From NCBI RefSeq assembly GCF_000747525.1, contig NZ_CP009278.1, forward strand, positions 2,790,001-2,854,000: a stretch of 64,000 nucleotides of DNA, in the 5' to 3' direction. Positions within the stretch are counted from its first letter, which is position 1. The number at the start of each line of letters is the position of its first letter. This document shows positions 7,561 to 14,598 of this stretch, piece by piece. The DNA comes from Sphingobacterium sp. ML3W. GTDB lineage: Bacteria > Bacteroidota > Bacteroidia > Sphingobacteriales > Sphingobacteriaceae. The notes under the pieces are model-generated. The model worked only from the letters and a program-made list of their open reading frames with translations, ran no database searches and had not been told where the DNA came from. The position numbers and the translations under genes are program-made.

Positions 7561-7583
7561 CACGCACCCATAATTGCACCCAC
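7561..7583 (-). repeat. TGGGTGC tandem pair, inverted copy of the one at 27226
   Basis: Read on the minus strand it is GTGGGTGCAATTATGGGTGC followed by GTG. The right-end copy at 27226-27249 begins GTGGGTGCAAAACTGGGTGC. Both are followed within about 70-100 bases by a tRNA T-arm-like sequence. They could be integrase arm sites or end sequences of integrated elements. Confidence 0.4.
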
Positions 7584-7624
7584 ATATCTAATTATTAGTA
7601 CTGTATTGGTTGATTTGAACTAAT

Positions 7625-8125
7625 TTGACACAATTGTCAGTATTAACAAAAATTATCCAAAATTACTCAAAAAGCACGAAGCACGAGACAATAAGAGATA
7701 ACACAAGCAATAACCCGTATTTTGCATTGCAAAGTCTATCTAAATTCATTTTATTGGTTGACAAAGGAATAATACTAGAGTCTGCTGTTCTCGGAAGAGC
7801 TTCAAGAGGGTTTAAATCCTGTCTATTTCTGCACGGAATTTATCCAGCATCTTCTAGCTCTACGCATATTTGTAGGGCATCAAACATTAATACCTCCAGC
7901 GTTAAGAAATATTTAGATTATTACATTTCAATTGGTCACATTGCTACCTCACGGAAAGTGATCAAATGTTTTAATAGATCCCGTACAATTGTAGGCTATA
8001 GGCTCACACCTTTGGGCAAGCAGCATGTTGATAATTTCTACACAACTCAATTTAGCCAATTGAAGATAAAGGATCAGGTAAAATTAAATGATTCTGATTA
8101 TTTCAATCATTTCATTAATCATTAG
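7625..8125 (+). CDS. Hypothetical protein, possibly winged-helix
   Basis: A frame of 166 codons with no ATG in its first part; it would start at TTG 7625, so the true start or an intact 5' end is in doubt. The middle (about residues 85-140) has THICRASNINTSSVKKYLDYYISIG, then a variable segment and GYRLTPLGKQHVD. This pattern is like a winged-helix DNA-binding domain ending in the 'LTPLG' beta wing. It may be a truncated regulator. It lies upstream of the rightward early promoter and is probably a separate unit. Confidence 0.45.
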   Translation: MTQLSVLTKIIQNYSKSTKHETIRDNTSNNPYFALQSLSKFILLVDKGIILESAVLGRASRGFKSCLFLHGIYPASSSSTHICRASNINTSSVKKYLDYYISIGHIATSRKVIKCFNRSRTIVGYRLTPLGKQHVDNFYTTQFSQLKIKDQVKLNDSDYFNHFINH

Positions 8126-8189
8126 TTTCATTTTGGTAAACTTTTTTATACTTGATTTTCAATAACTTACTAATAATATTAAAATAATA

Positions 8190-8222
8190 TTTGCAAATAT
8201 GTAATCTTATGTATTACCTTTG
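8190..8222 (+). promoter_or_regulatory. Bacteroidota-type promoter
   Basis: TTTG at 8190-8193 is followed after 21 bases by TACCTTTG at 8215-8222, matching the TTTG / TAnnTTTG pattern used by the primary sigma factor of this phylum. Transcription would begin near 8229 and run into the leader and early genes. Confidence 0.6.
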
Positions 8223-8267
8223 TTTCAGCAAATCAGGATAACGATTTGGTTATTCTTTGACATATCG

Positions 8268-8343
8268 ATTAATATCTGCACGTAAGAAGCACCAAGCCAA
8301 TGAGGAAACGAAGGGCGACTAATTAAGGCAGTGAGATATTAAT
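8268..8343 (+). ncRNA. Possible structured leader RNA
   Basis: ATTAATATCT (8268-8277) can pair with AGATATTAAT (8334-8343), enclosing about 56 bases that are more G/A rich than the surroundings. It lies just downstream of the predicted promoter and upstream of the dyad operator, as expected for a leader or small RNA. No known family is recognised. Confidence 0.3.
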
Positions 8344-8362
8344 GTTGCAATGTGGCCTACTG

Positions 8363-8380
8363 GTTTAGTTATACTAATCT
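8363..8380. promoter_or_regulatory. Dyad operator copy 4
   Basis: GTTTAGTTATACTAATCT, identical to copies 3 and 5. It lies about 140 bases downstream of the rightward promoter and 61 bases before the first small gene. Confidence 0.5.
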
Positions 8381-8441
8381 TTAGAGGGTTCTAAGCCCCG
8401 AATAACACAGAAGACAACGAAAATATTCAAACAACAACATT

Positions 8442-8591
8442 ATGAAAGCAATCATTCAAATCATTTGGGGTAAAACAATTCTTTGCCCTATCAATTTCAA
8501 TTTACCGCAAGGTAAGAAGTTCATTCATTTTGAAAATGAAGTGCAACTAAAAGAATTCAGTTCAAAGCACAATATCAAATTATTGAATTAG
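8442..8591 (+). CDS. Small hypothetical phage protein (49 aa)
   Basis: The frame starts MKAIIQIIWGKTILCPINFN and ends HNIKLLN before TAG at 8589-8591. It is the first frame after the early promoter, and the ATG follows an ACAACATT sequence like those before other genes of this operon. The next gene begins two bases later. Family unknown. Confidence 0.5.
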   Translation: MKAIIQIIWGKTILCPINFNLPQGKKFIHFENEVQLKEFSSKHNIKLLN

Positions 8592-8593
8592 TT

Positions 8594-8818
8594 ATGCAAT
8601 GGATCAATGTTTATTACTCGAATAAGCGAGGTAGTTATATCAAATACCGTGGTCGAGTCTATAACCTAAATTGGTTTGTTGGACCAGGACAACAAATACA
8701 ACACCGCAAGGATGAATATTACGTTTCTGGTTGGCACGAAGATTTGGGTTTAATTCTACATGCTACGGATGAAGATGTAGTAAAAATAATACCGAGGGAT
8801 AAGGCAACAATTTTGTAA
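8594..8818 (+). CDS. Small hypothetical phage protein (74 aa)
   Basis: 74 residues, rich in aromatic residues (MQWINVYYSNKRGSYIKYRG), probably a small beta-rich fold. It starts two bases after the preceding small gene and is followed by a hairpin terminator at 8824-8849. No motif of known function is visible. Confidence 0.6.
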   Translation: MQWINVYYSNKRGSYIKYRGRVYNLNWFVGPGQQIQHRKDEYYVSGWHEDLGLILHATDEDVVKIIPRDKATIL

Positions 8819-8823
8819 ACAGT

Positions 8824-8849
8824 AAGGCGATTTAACGATCGCCTTTTTT
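8824..8849 (+). terminator. Intrinsic terminator
   Basis: GGCGAT and ATCGCC form a stem followed by six T residues, just after the stop at 8818. Confidence 0.6.
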
Positions 8850-8858
8850 ATTAAATCT

Positions 8859-8999
8859 ATGAGAGATTATAAAGCGGTTATTGAACACAAAGGCTACAAG
8901 GTAGCGATAACTAATAATGGTGAATACAGTGCGATACGAGGAACTAAAATACATACTGCTGAAACATTGCTAAAGCTTTACTTTAAAATATCAGGATAA
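8859..8999 (+). CDS. Small hypothetical phage protein (46 aa)
   Basis: A 46-residue frame, MRDYKAVIEHKGYKVAITNN onward, ending at TAA 8997-8999. The stop overlaps the ATG of the next gene by one base (TAATG), a sign of translational coupling. Its look (short beta strands, a C-terminal helix ETLLKLYFKI) is like other small phage early proteins. Function unknown. Confidence 0.5.
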   Translation: MRDYKAVIEHKGYKVAITNNGEYSAIRGTKIHTAETLLKLYFKISG

Positions 9000-9214
9000 T
9001 GAATAACGAAGTCAAAGTAAAATCAACTAGTGACGAAAAAAGTCAATGGTTTGAAGTTCATCCGAATAAGGATTCAAATCGATCAAGTCCTTTAGTTTTT
9101 GAATATGATAAAAGCAAAAGCGATTTACAATTGAGTTGTTATAAAGGCTGTTCATTAAAGCTAGATCAAGAGCAGATAATGGAATTATATATATTCTTAA
9201 AGGGTATAGTTTGA
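8999..9214 (+). CDS. Small hypothetical phage protein (71 aa)
   Basis: 71 residues, charged, beginning MNNEVKVKSTSDEKSQW and ending in a short helix (QIMELYIFLKGIV). It overlaps the preceding small gene at TAATG. The minus-strand frame across it has no features. Family not recognised. Confidence 0.5.
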   Translation: MNNEVKVKSTSDEKSQWFEVHPNKDSNRSSPLVFEYDKSKSDLQLSCYKGCSLKLDQEQIMELYIFLKGIV

Positions 9215-9229
9215 TAGTGGATTGCGCCA

Positions 9230-9300
9230 CTTTAAAAAGGTTTTAAGCGTAAAGCGTTGCAAGGTTTTGAGCCTTGCAGGTAACAAATATAAACATCATG
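9230..9300 (+). promoter_or_regulatory. Structured 5' leader A
   Basis: It contains AGGTTTTAAGCGTAAAGCG, then a hairpin GCAAGG/CCTTGC, then GGTAACAAA and AAACATCATG. Leader B (10264-10330) has the same order with a different stem of matching position (CCCGAT/ATCGGG). Different bases with preserved pairing suggest a real RNA structure controlling the downstream gene. Confidence 0.45.
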
Positions 9301-10098
9301 AAAACATTAACAAATACAGTCGAGAAATTGGCAGAATTGAACGCAACTAATCAAAATTATATTGCGTTTTATAATGCACCGGTAAATATGCAGAAAGTCG
9401 AAAAAGATTTTTCTTTACTGCTAGAGTATTCTAACAATTACCAAAAAAGACACACCGAAAATGAACCAAGTTTAGGGGATTGCTTACATCTCCCCGATGG
9501 ACAAAAAGTATATTTCTGTCATATTTGGGATGATAGCGTACAGACATGCGGAGGTGGCTCATACTCTTTAACAAAAAGCGGTTATCTATCCTTTAGTGGT
9601 GGGCTTGACAGCGGTATTCGTATTGATGAAATGGAGCTTACAGAAGAAACAGACGCTTTAAATATTTGGTTTGCACATGCAGGATGGTTACAAGCAAATT
9701 GCTCAATTATAGCTAATATTGAAGTTAGGGTTTGGAAGCCTAAACAAAACGCAGATCTGTCTGGCATTCCCCAAATTGAAAAATTAAGAAAACAAAAACT
9801 TAAAGAGCAAAGCGAGAAAGTTGCAAAAGTAAACGGAAACGGTATAGAATATTTCGAACATCTGCCAAGCATCTTTATAAATGAAGATGCTGTGAGTGAT
9901 CAATTAATTAAAAAAATAGAAAGCGAAACGGGTTTGATCTTTGAAAAAACAATGTACTTCAATCCGTGCTACTGGGTTCAACCAATGAAGCAAAAACAAA
10001 TTGATAAACTTAAGAAATTCAAAGAGCTGCAAATTGTAGAAGAAAGAACGTTATCGAGCTATGAATTAATGCTTATTGTCAGAAAGAATAAAAGCTAA
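9298..10098 (+). CDS. Hypothetical phage protein (266 aa)
   Basis: 266 residues from ATG 9298. An earlier in-frame ATG at 9274 falls inside the leader hairpin and is not used. The central part (about 55-150) is beta-rich and contains VYFCHIWDDSVQTCGGGSYS, SGGLDSGIRID and IWFAHAGWLQANC; the C-terminal part is helical and lysine-rich. I do not recognise a family. It is preceded by structured leader A, so its expression is probably controlled at the RNA level. Confidence 0.6.
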   Translation: MKTLTNTVEKLAELNATNQNYIAFYNAPVNMQKVEKDFSLLLEYSNNYQKRHTENEPSLGDCLHLPDGQKVYFCHIWDDSVQTCGGGSYSLTKSGYLSFSGGLDSGIRIDEMELTEETDALNIWFAHAGWLQANCSIIANIEVRVWKPKQNADLSGIPQIEKLRKQKLKEQSEKVAKVNGNGIEYFEHLPSIFINEDAVSDQLIKKIESETGLIFEKTMYFNPCYWVQPMKQKQIDKLKKFKELQIVEERTLSSYELMLIVRKNKS

Positions 10099-10115
10099 AA
10101 AAAATTAATAACAAG

Positions 10116-10133
10116 GTTTAGTTATACTAATCT
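10116..10133. promoter_or_regulatory. Dyad operator copy 5
   Basis: GTTTAGTTATACTAATCT. It ends one base before an ATG at 10135, exactly as copy 3 does before the nuclease gene. Confidence 0.55.
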
Positions 10134-10134
10134 A

Positions 10135-10260
10135 ATGAGAGAAAACAAAAGAATATGTAAGGCGGTCACGATTGATCGCCTTATACGTTTAAGACTCCGC
10201 CAATTGGCACAGTTACAACGTCCGACACAGATCAACACTTTTAAAACAGCAGTCGTTTGA
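10135..10260 (+). CDS. Possible small protein (41 aa)
   Basis: The frame starts MRENKRICKAVTIDRLIRLR and is highly basic. The ATG lies one base after operator copy 5, the same spacing as at the nuclease gene, which favours a real gene. Against this, an inverted repeat (TAAGGCG / CGCCTTA, about 10158-10183) lies inside it and could make this a regulatory leader instead. Confidence 0.35.
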   Translation: MRENKRICKAVTIDRLIRLRLRQLAQLQRPTQINTFKTAVV

Positions 10261-10263
10261 GCG

Positions 10264-10330
10264 ACTTAAAATAGGTTTTAAGCTCAAAGCGCCCCGATAA
10301 TAATCGGGAGTAACAAAACAAAACATTATG
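10264..10330 (+). promoter_or_regulatory. Structured 5' leader B
   Basis: AGGTTTTAAGCTCAAAGCG is followed by a hairpin (CCCGAT AATA ATCGGG), then AGTAACAAA and AAACATTATG. It is the partner of leader A at 9230-9300, with the stem sequence changed but pairing kept. Confidence 0.45.
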
Positions 10331-10519
10331 AAATCAATAATTCCAAAACTAACAAAAATAGAACGGCTGGAAATGCTCGCAAACCGAGTTAAAGCACGTG
10401 GTTATAAGCACATAACCCCAACTAGACTGATGATAGAAAGTTTATTCCTTTCAGGAATGACAGTTCTAGACACAGATATTGAAGTAATCAATTATTGCAA
10501 AACTCTAACAATCAACTAA
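10328..10519 (+). CDS. Small hypothetical phage protein (63 aa)
   Basis: 63 residues, basic and helical: MKSIIPKLTKIERLEMLANR then HITPTRLMIESLFLSGMTVL. It is the first gene after leader B and is followed one base later by the next gene. It has the size and charge of a nucleic-acid-associated protein, but no recognised helix-turn-helix. Function unknown. Confidence 0.5.
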   Translation: MKSIIPKLTKIERLEMLANRVKARGYKHITPTRLMIESLFLSGMTVLDTDIEVINYCKTLTIN

Positions 10520-10520
10520 A

Positions 10521-10880
10521 ATGCAGATAGTATTACACAATAATGGTTTTAAATATCGGTTAGAATTGACCGAAGAAAAAGCAAATTTCTATGTATTACA
10601 AAATGAGGGTGGAGAAACATTAGAAACTTATCTCCATGATCATTCAATGTCTCGTTTTGATTTCAACCCTGATTATTACGAATATTTAGACATGTTCGAA
10701 TACATTGAACACCTTCCCGAAAACATTAAGGAGATAATTGATAAATGGGCTGAAATAGAAGTGAATAACGGTTTAACGTATACGGACTGTGAAGCATATG
10801 AAAAAGAGCTTTTACCGCTAGGTTATACGTTTGAATGGTCGCTTGATGCACTCCCCTACGATCTTAATCTAATTAAATAA
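10521..10880 (+). CDS. Hypothetical phage protein (119 aa)
   Basis: 119 residues, strongly acidic, with many Tyr/Asp/Glu (NPDYYEYLDMFEYIEHLPEN). Small acidic early proteins can mimic DNA or bind host proteins, but nothing proves that here. It begins one base after the previous stop and ends before two consecutive terminators. Family not recognised. Confidence 0.55.
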   Translation: MQIVLHNNGFKYRLELTEEKANFYVLQNEGGETLETYLHDHSMSRFDFNPDYYEYLDMFEYIEHLPENIKEIIDKWAEIEVNNGLTYTDCEAYEKELLPLGYTFEWSLDALPYDLNLIK

Positions 10881-10894
10881 AATTTAGAAATAAC

Positions 10895-10912
10895 AAGCCT
10901 ATTTCTAGGCTT
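10895..10912 (+). terminator. Intrinsic terminator
   Basis: AAGCCTA-TTTC-TAGGCTT followed by TTTT, 15 bases after the stop at 10880. Confidence 0.7.
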
Positions 10913-10984
10913 TTTTAATGCTACCAAAGGCTGTCCCAAGTCAGCATAAAAGCAGAGGGTTCATAATTAATGTTTGTTTGTTGT

Positions 10985-11010
10985 AAGGCACTAGCGAAAG
11001 TTAGTGCCTT
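10985..11010 (+). terminator. Second intrinsic terminator or attenuator
   Basis: AAGGCACTA pairs with TAGTGCCTT, followed by TTTT. It lies 73 bases after the first terminator, so a promoter between them, or attenuation of the next gene at 11057, is plausible. Confidence 0.6.
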
Positions 11011-11056
11011 TTTTCATTCAAACCACCACTAAAATACAAATCAACAATTAAATATT

Positions 11057-11260
11057 ATGACAACAATCACCTTAGAACAACATGAAGCAAAATTGCTTCG
11101 CTCCCTACTTGTAGGCTACATCGGTCAAAAAGAATTTGAATATCTGGAGATGGAAACAGAGGCAAAAATCGCAAGGGATCCATTGACAAAATTTTATGCT
11201 GATAATGGTAAAGCGCAGTTAATACGAGTTAGTGACCTTTTAAACAAACTAAAATCATGA
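11057..11260 (+). CDS. Small hypothetical phage protein (67 aa)
   Basis: 67 residues, helical: MTTITLEQHEAKLLRSLLVG with a second helix ending in LIRVSDLLNKLKS. The stop overlaps the next ATG (ATGA type, 11257), so the two are translationally coupled. Function unknown. Confidence 0.5.
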   Translation: MTTITLEQHEAKLLRSLLVGYIGQKEFEYLEMETEAKIARDPLTKFYADNGKAQLIRVSDLLNKLKS

Positions 11261-11475
11261 AGGATTTCTATACTGAAAATCAAAAACGACTTATTACAGT
11301 AAGTGTATTAGTGGTCATATGCTCATTTTGCGTATTTGCTACATTTATTTTATTCGCAGTGTCTTATAATTTGGAACGGAAACACAAAAGACCATTCCAA
11401 GAAGAACATAAAACTGTGATTTTTGAAGGTGACACTTTACACATTAACAAATTTGGTGAAATCGTAAATAAATAA
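11257..11475 (+). CDS. Small single-pass membrane protein
   Basis: 72 residues. One clear membrane helix (about residues 13-36, VSVLVVICSFCVFATFILFA) follows a charged N-terminus, and the C-terminal tail is charged and soluble. Small membrane proteins in phage early regions can act in superinfection exclusion or lysis control; nothing here distinguishes these. Coupled to the upstream gene by overlap. Confidence 0.5.
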   Translation: MKDFYTENQKRLITVSVLVVICSFCVFATFILFAVSYNLERKHKRPFQEEHKTVIFEGDTLHINKFGEIVNK

Positions 11476-11478
11476 CCC

Positions 11479-11736
11479 ATGCATCTTACTGATAAAGAAA
11501 TAGCTTATTTTGCTGATCAACTTCCCAACAATCTAGAGATAGCAGAAAAACCGGCTTACAGTTTTATTGAAGACAATCAAAAAGCTGATCATTATCGTTT
11601 AGTCTTCTTTCATAAAGAAGTTGTAATGAAATCCGCGACAACAACCAGTTTATCTAACTGGGTCGAATTTCTAAAACTTGAGTGCTCACCCGATGAGCTA
11701 GATGTTATTACACGATTTAAATTAAGCCAGTCATAA
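11479..11736 (+). CDS. Hypothetical phage protein (85 aa)
   Basis: 85 residues, soluble and mildly acidic: MHLTDKEIAYFADQLPNNLE, then a beta-rich middle (YRLVFFHKEVVMKSATTTSL). It starts three bases after the membrane-protein gene and is followed by a hairpin terminator that overlaps its stop region. No family recognised. Confidence 0.5.
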   Translation: MHLTDKEIAYFADQLPNNLEIAEKPAYSFIEDNQKADHYRLVFFHKEVVMKSATTTSLSNWVEFLKLECSPDELDVITRFKLSQS

Positions 11737-11747
11737 AGTACTGGCTT
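11724..11747 (+). terminator. Intrinsic terminator
   Basis: AAGCCAGT pairs with ACTGGCTT, followed by T residues; the stem begins inside the end of the preceding gene. Confidence 0.65.
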
Positions 11748-11781
11748 TTTTATTTTCCAACAAACTAAAAATACAAAGATT

Positions 11782-12153
11782 ATGAAAGCATCAAATGATT
11801 TCCAAACAACTATTCAAGAGCATTTAAATGAGTTAGCTTCAAAAGATCCATTATTCGCGGAAACCCTGAAGAAAAAGAATAAAAATATAAATGAGTGCTG
11901 CCACTACATTTTGTCTGAGGTTCAAAAAGCAAAAAGAAATGCGTGGACGGATCCCGAAATTTTCAATATGGCAGTGCATTACTATGATGAAGATGACATC
12001 AAAAATGTAAAATCCATTAATAATTATAGTGCGATTCACACTACTGAAAAAGTATCAGAAGTCGAGGGAAAAGTGAAAAAAGAAGAACCTAAACAATCTG
12101 TTAAAAGAGTTCTTCCAAAGCAAATAATCGAAAACCAAATTTCCCTATTCTAA
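11782..12153 (+). CDS. PcfK-like protein
   Basis: 123 residues matching the PcfK-like family of Bacteroidota mobile elements: an N-terminal helical domain with FQTTIQEHLNELASKDPLFA, the CCHYILSEVQKAKRNAW segment, then a disordered lysine- and glutamate-rich tail ending QISLF. PcfK takes its name from the Enterococcus plasmid pCF10, where its role is not defined. Its stop overlaps the start of the PcfJ-like gene (TAATG), and the pair is usually found together. Confidence 0.75.
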   Translation: MKASNDFQTTIQEHLNELASKDPLFAETLKKKNKNINECCHYILSEVQKAKRNAWTDPEIFNMAVHYYDEDDIKNVKSINNYSAIHTTEKVSEVEGKVKKEEPKQSVKRVLPKQIIENQISLF

Positions 12154-13439
12154 TGAAGCCAAGAACAAAATTACACCATCAAGTTGTAGAACTTGCTCGT
12201 GATATTCCTCCGATAACAGATGAACAAAAAGCTTGGGCATTTGAAAATTGTATTAGACATATTGGTTTTAGGGCTAAATCAAATAAGGTTTCCTGCTTAA
12301 GTTGTGGACATGTTTTCCAAGGTATCCAATTACTTCCAAAATTGGACTGTCCTAGTTGTCAGCGTACAATTTCAATAGTAGACACTCGAAAAAGAAAAGA
12401 CATGCAAAGAAGCATGATGGCAATAATTACGACACATAAAGGATTCCAAGTAAATAGGTATTTTGAAATTTATTGTTATCATAAGTCTGGCGAAATACCC
12501 AATTTTTGCATTTGGAGTGCTTGTGAACAATGGATAAATGAAAAAGGTAAAACAACTATTTTCGGCAAGCAACGAAACCTTTCTTGGTACCATGATACGT
12601 TTTCAGGTTATAATGAGATTAGAAATTGGGACCAAAGAAGTAGCAAATATAATTTGAACCCTACTAAAGTTTATCCAAAAATTAAGACTCTTCCAATTCT
12701 AAAGCGTAACGGATTTAAAAAGAATTTCCATGGTTTAACTCCTTACGAAGTGTTCTATGGGCTTATTACTGACAGTAAAGCTGAAACTCTTATAAAAGCT
12801 AAACAATACAGCTTATTTTTTGAAAGACTGGGAGATAAAACACGTTATGTAGATATGTATTGGGATTCTGTTAAAATCGCCATTAGGAATAATTACATTG
12901 TCAAAGATGCCAGTATGTGGCTAGATGAGCTTAGATTACTATCTCAACTAAGGAAAGACCTTAGAAGTCCAAAATATGTATGTCCAATTAATCTTGCTTT
13001 AAACCACCAAAGAACAATTAGAAAGCATGAACATATGTTGAAAATTAAGGCATTAGATACTAAGAAAACCCAAATAGAGAAGTACGAAGAACAATACAAA
13101 CATGAAAAAGGTAAATATTTTGGTTTAAAGTTCAATGCAGGAGATATTACTATTAATCCACTTCGTTCTGTCGCAGAATTTGCAGTAGAAGGAGACCGTT
13201 TTCATCATTGTGTTTTTTCAAATGGCTATTATAAGAAAGAAAACTCTTTAGTCTTCTCAGCAAGTTTAAACGGAAAGCCAATCGAAACTGTTGAAGTGAA
13301 TCTAATAACATTTAAAGTCGTACAATCCAGAGGGCTACAAAATAGATCTACAGACCTGCACGAAAAAATTGTAAACATATTAAATGGGAACATGCATCAG
13401 ATTAAAAAGTGTCAACGAAAATTAGCGACCATCGCTTAA
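12153..13439 (+). CDS. PcfJ-like protein
   Basis: 428 residues. Near the N-terminus are two Cys-x2-Cys pairs (SCLSCGHVF near 49 and LDCPSCQ near 68) forming a probable zinc ribbon. The C-terminal domain has the PcfJ signature GDRFHHCVF...FSASLNGKPIETVEVNL...VQSRGLQNR. Family members are common in Bacteroidota phages and conjugative elements; biochemical function is not established, though the zinc ribbon suggests nucleic-acid binding. Coupled to PcfK by a one-base overlap. A terminator follows. Confidence 0.8.
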   Translation: MKPRTKLHHQVVELARDIPPITDEQKAWAFENCIRHIGFRAKSNKVSCLSCGHVFQGIQLLPKLDCPSCQRTISIVDTRKRKDMQRSMMAIITTHKGFQVNRYFEIYCYHKSGEIPNFCIWSACEQWINEKGKTTIFGKQRNLSWYHDTFSGYNEIRNWDQRSSKYNLNPTKVYPKIKTLPILKRNGFKKNFHGLTPYEVFYGLITDSKAETLIKAKQYSLFFERLGDKTRYVDMYWDSVKIAIRNNYIVKDASMWLDELRLLSQLRKDLRSPKYVCPINLALNHQRTIRKHEHMLKIKALDTKKTQIEKYEEQYKHEKGKYFGLKFNAGDITINPLRSVAEFAVEGDRFHHCVFSNGYYKKENSLVFSASLNGKPIETVEVNLITFKVVQSRGLQNRSTDLHEKIVNILNGNMHQIKKCQRKLATIA

Positions 13440-13458
13440 ATTTTTGAACAAAATTATG

Positions 13459-13488
13459 ATGAGTCGGCTATTTCTATAACCGACTCAT
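13459..13488. terminator. Bidirectional terminator
   Basis: ATGAGTCGG pairs perfectly with CCGACTCAT around a 12-base loop, with a T-rich tail, between the rightward PcfJ-like gene and the leftward small frame at 13501-13626. Confidence 0.65.
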
Positions 13489-13500
13489 ATTTTCATAAGA

Positions 13501-13626
13501 CTAGTAGTTTATTAGAAATATCATACGTGCTACATATTCTTTTACTTCTGCTTTCTCGTAAGCAGTTACGGTTTCATTATCTATCACCTTGAATAGCAAT
13601 TCAACTTTACATTTTTTATTTGTCAT
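13501..13626 (-). CDS. Possible small protein (41 aa), leftward
   Basis: From ATG 13626-13624 the frame gives MTNKKCKVELLFKVIDNETV to ...ARMIFLINY with TAG at 13503-13501. It is the only open frame in a 284-base gap and has normal-looking composition. It is opposite in direction to the flanking operon. No family recognised. Confidence 0.35.
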   Translation of the reverse strand: MTNKKCKVELLFKVIDNETVTAYEKAEVKEYVARMIFLINY

Positions 13627-13723
13627 TTATTTTTTAAGGCCACTTAATTGAGGCTCTATAAATAAATATCAAGCAACAAATGAAAGTGTCATTTATTTAT
13701 TAAAAAAAATTATAAAAATCACA

Positions 13724-14035
13724 ATGAGCAGATCATATAACATTCCACAAAAATATATCGACCTAGTTGGTACAAAAAGAAAATTCTCTGGAGGCTTATT
13801 TTCAGCAAAAAAGGAATTACCGGAAACTGAATACATGATACATAATATCCGCTGGGGATCAGCAACAATAATAAACTACAGAGAACTTAGTGAAACTGGT
13901 AAATCAAGTTATGAATATCCTACTGTTGAATATCTACTTAGTAATAGGTCTTCGAAACGTAAACAATGGTCAAGAGGTTTTGCGGTTAGAGAAATTGACA
14001 TAAATAAATTAGAAAGCGAGGTATCAGGTGAATAG
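13724..14035 (+). CDS. Hypothetical phage protein (103 aa)
   Basis: 103 residues, basic and soluble (MSRSYNIPQKYIDLVGTKRK). It opens a run of overlapping or abutting small rightward genes leading to the DGR. Its stop region overlaps the GTG start of the YopX-like gene by eight bases. Family not recognised. Confidence 0.55.
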   Translation: MSRSYNIPQKYIDLVGTKRKFSGGLFSAKKELPETEYMIHNIRWGSATIINYRELSETGKSSYEYPTVEYLLSNRSSKRKQWSRGFAVREIDINKLESEVSGE

Positions 14036-14402
14036 GCAAATAAAGTTCAGGGGTTTGAATATTAACGGTGATTGGGCGTGTGGGAATTATGCTGTCCTTA
14101 ATCGAGATTATTCAACAGTAAAAAAAGGCCATTATATATCAAATAAAGGTGGGGCGCCATTTGCCTACATGGTACGCCCTGAATCAGTAGGTCAATTCAC
14201 AGGACTAAAAGACAAAAACGGTGTTGAAATTTATGAGGGTGATAGGGTTAATTCAGGTTATTTCAAAGACTGTATAGTAGTTTTTTGGAATTCAGGCTGG
14301 CATTTTAAATCTGACGCACATAGTCATCACTCTTTTAATACAGCAAAACATTCATTTGAAGTAATTGGTAACATTCACGAGAAAGGGGGGAAAGATGCCT
14401 AA
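14028..14402 (+). CDS. YopX-family protein
   Basis: 124 residues starting at GTG 14028. Family signatures are RQIKFRGLN at the N-terminus, VGQFTGLKDKNGVEIYEGDRV in the middle (about 62-82) and FEVIGNIHEK near the end. YopX proteins are common in phages of Firmicutes and Bacteroidota and form small beta-barrel decamers or dodecamers in known structures; their role is unknown. It overlaps both neighbours, in keeping with a compact early phage operon. Confidence 0.85.
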   Translation: MNRQIKFRGLNINGDWACGNYAVLNRDYSTVKKGHYISNKGGAPFAYMVRPESVGQFTGLKDKNGVEIYEGDRVNSGYFKDCIVVFWNSGWHFKSDAHSHHSFNTAKHSFEVIGNIHEKGGKDA

Positions 14403-14598
14403 ATCAAAATTCAAATTTGAAAGAGTCTATTTCCTGAATAGATGGAAGCAACCTAACTATGCTCGAAATGAAAATTGGGTGATAATTGGCATTTACAAAT
14501 GGTGGTCATCACCATATTCATATGCATATATGATCGGGTTGTTCGGGTTAGAAGTAAGGTTTTGGTTTAAAAGAAGCGAGGTACAAGATGGAAAATAA
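14395..14598 (+). CDS. Hypothetical phage protein (67 aa)
   Basis: 67 residues from ATG 14395 (MPKSKFKFERVYFLNRWKQP). An earlier ATG at 14365 lies well inside the YopX gene and is less likely. It is rich in Trp/Tyr/Phe, probably beta-rich. It overlaps YopX by eight bases and the next gene by 11, so expression is coupled. Function unknown. Confidence 0.5.
   Translation: MPKSKFKFERVYFLNRWKQPNYARNENWVIIGIYKWWSSPYSYAYMIGLFGLEVRFWFKRSEVQDGK

Larger units (their letters stand above)
6782..7624. other. Gene-poor region with remnants and operator-like sites
   Basis: No reliable gene. It contains AGTTTACA at 7105-7112 and GAAACTATATAA just after it (operator-like), and a short GC-richer patch (about 7320-7410) unlike its surroundings. 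It also holds a tRNA T-arm-like sequence on the minus strand (GGGTTCAAGTCCC, about 7483-7495) and paired TGGGTGC repeats (7561-7583, minus). The patch looks like debris of another integration event. The 70-codon frame at 7254-7466 has no family features. Confidence 0.5.
8126..8441. other. Rightward early promoter and leader region
   Basis: This 316-base stretch contains no gene above background. It holds a consensus-like promoter (8190-8222), a leader that can fold into a long-range stem (8268-8277 with 8334-8343), and dyad operator copy 4 (8363-8380). It begins the rightward early transcript. Confidence 0.5.

Noticed and set aside
8820..9260. Thoeris, CBASS or toxin-antitoxin genes sought among the small early genes
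   Set aside because: No TIR, nucleotidyltransferase, HEPN, PIN or RelE-type motifs seen; the small proteins remain unassigned.
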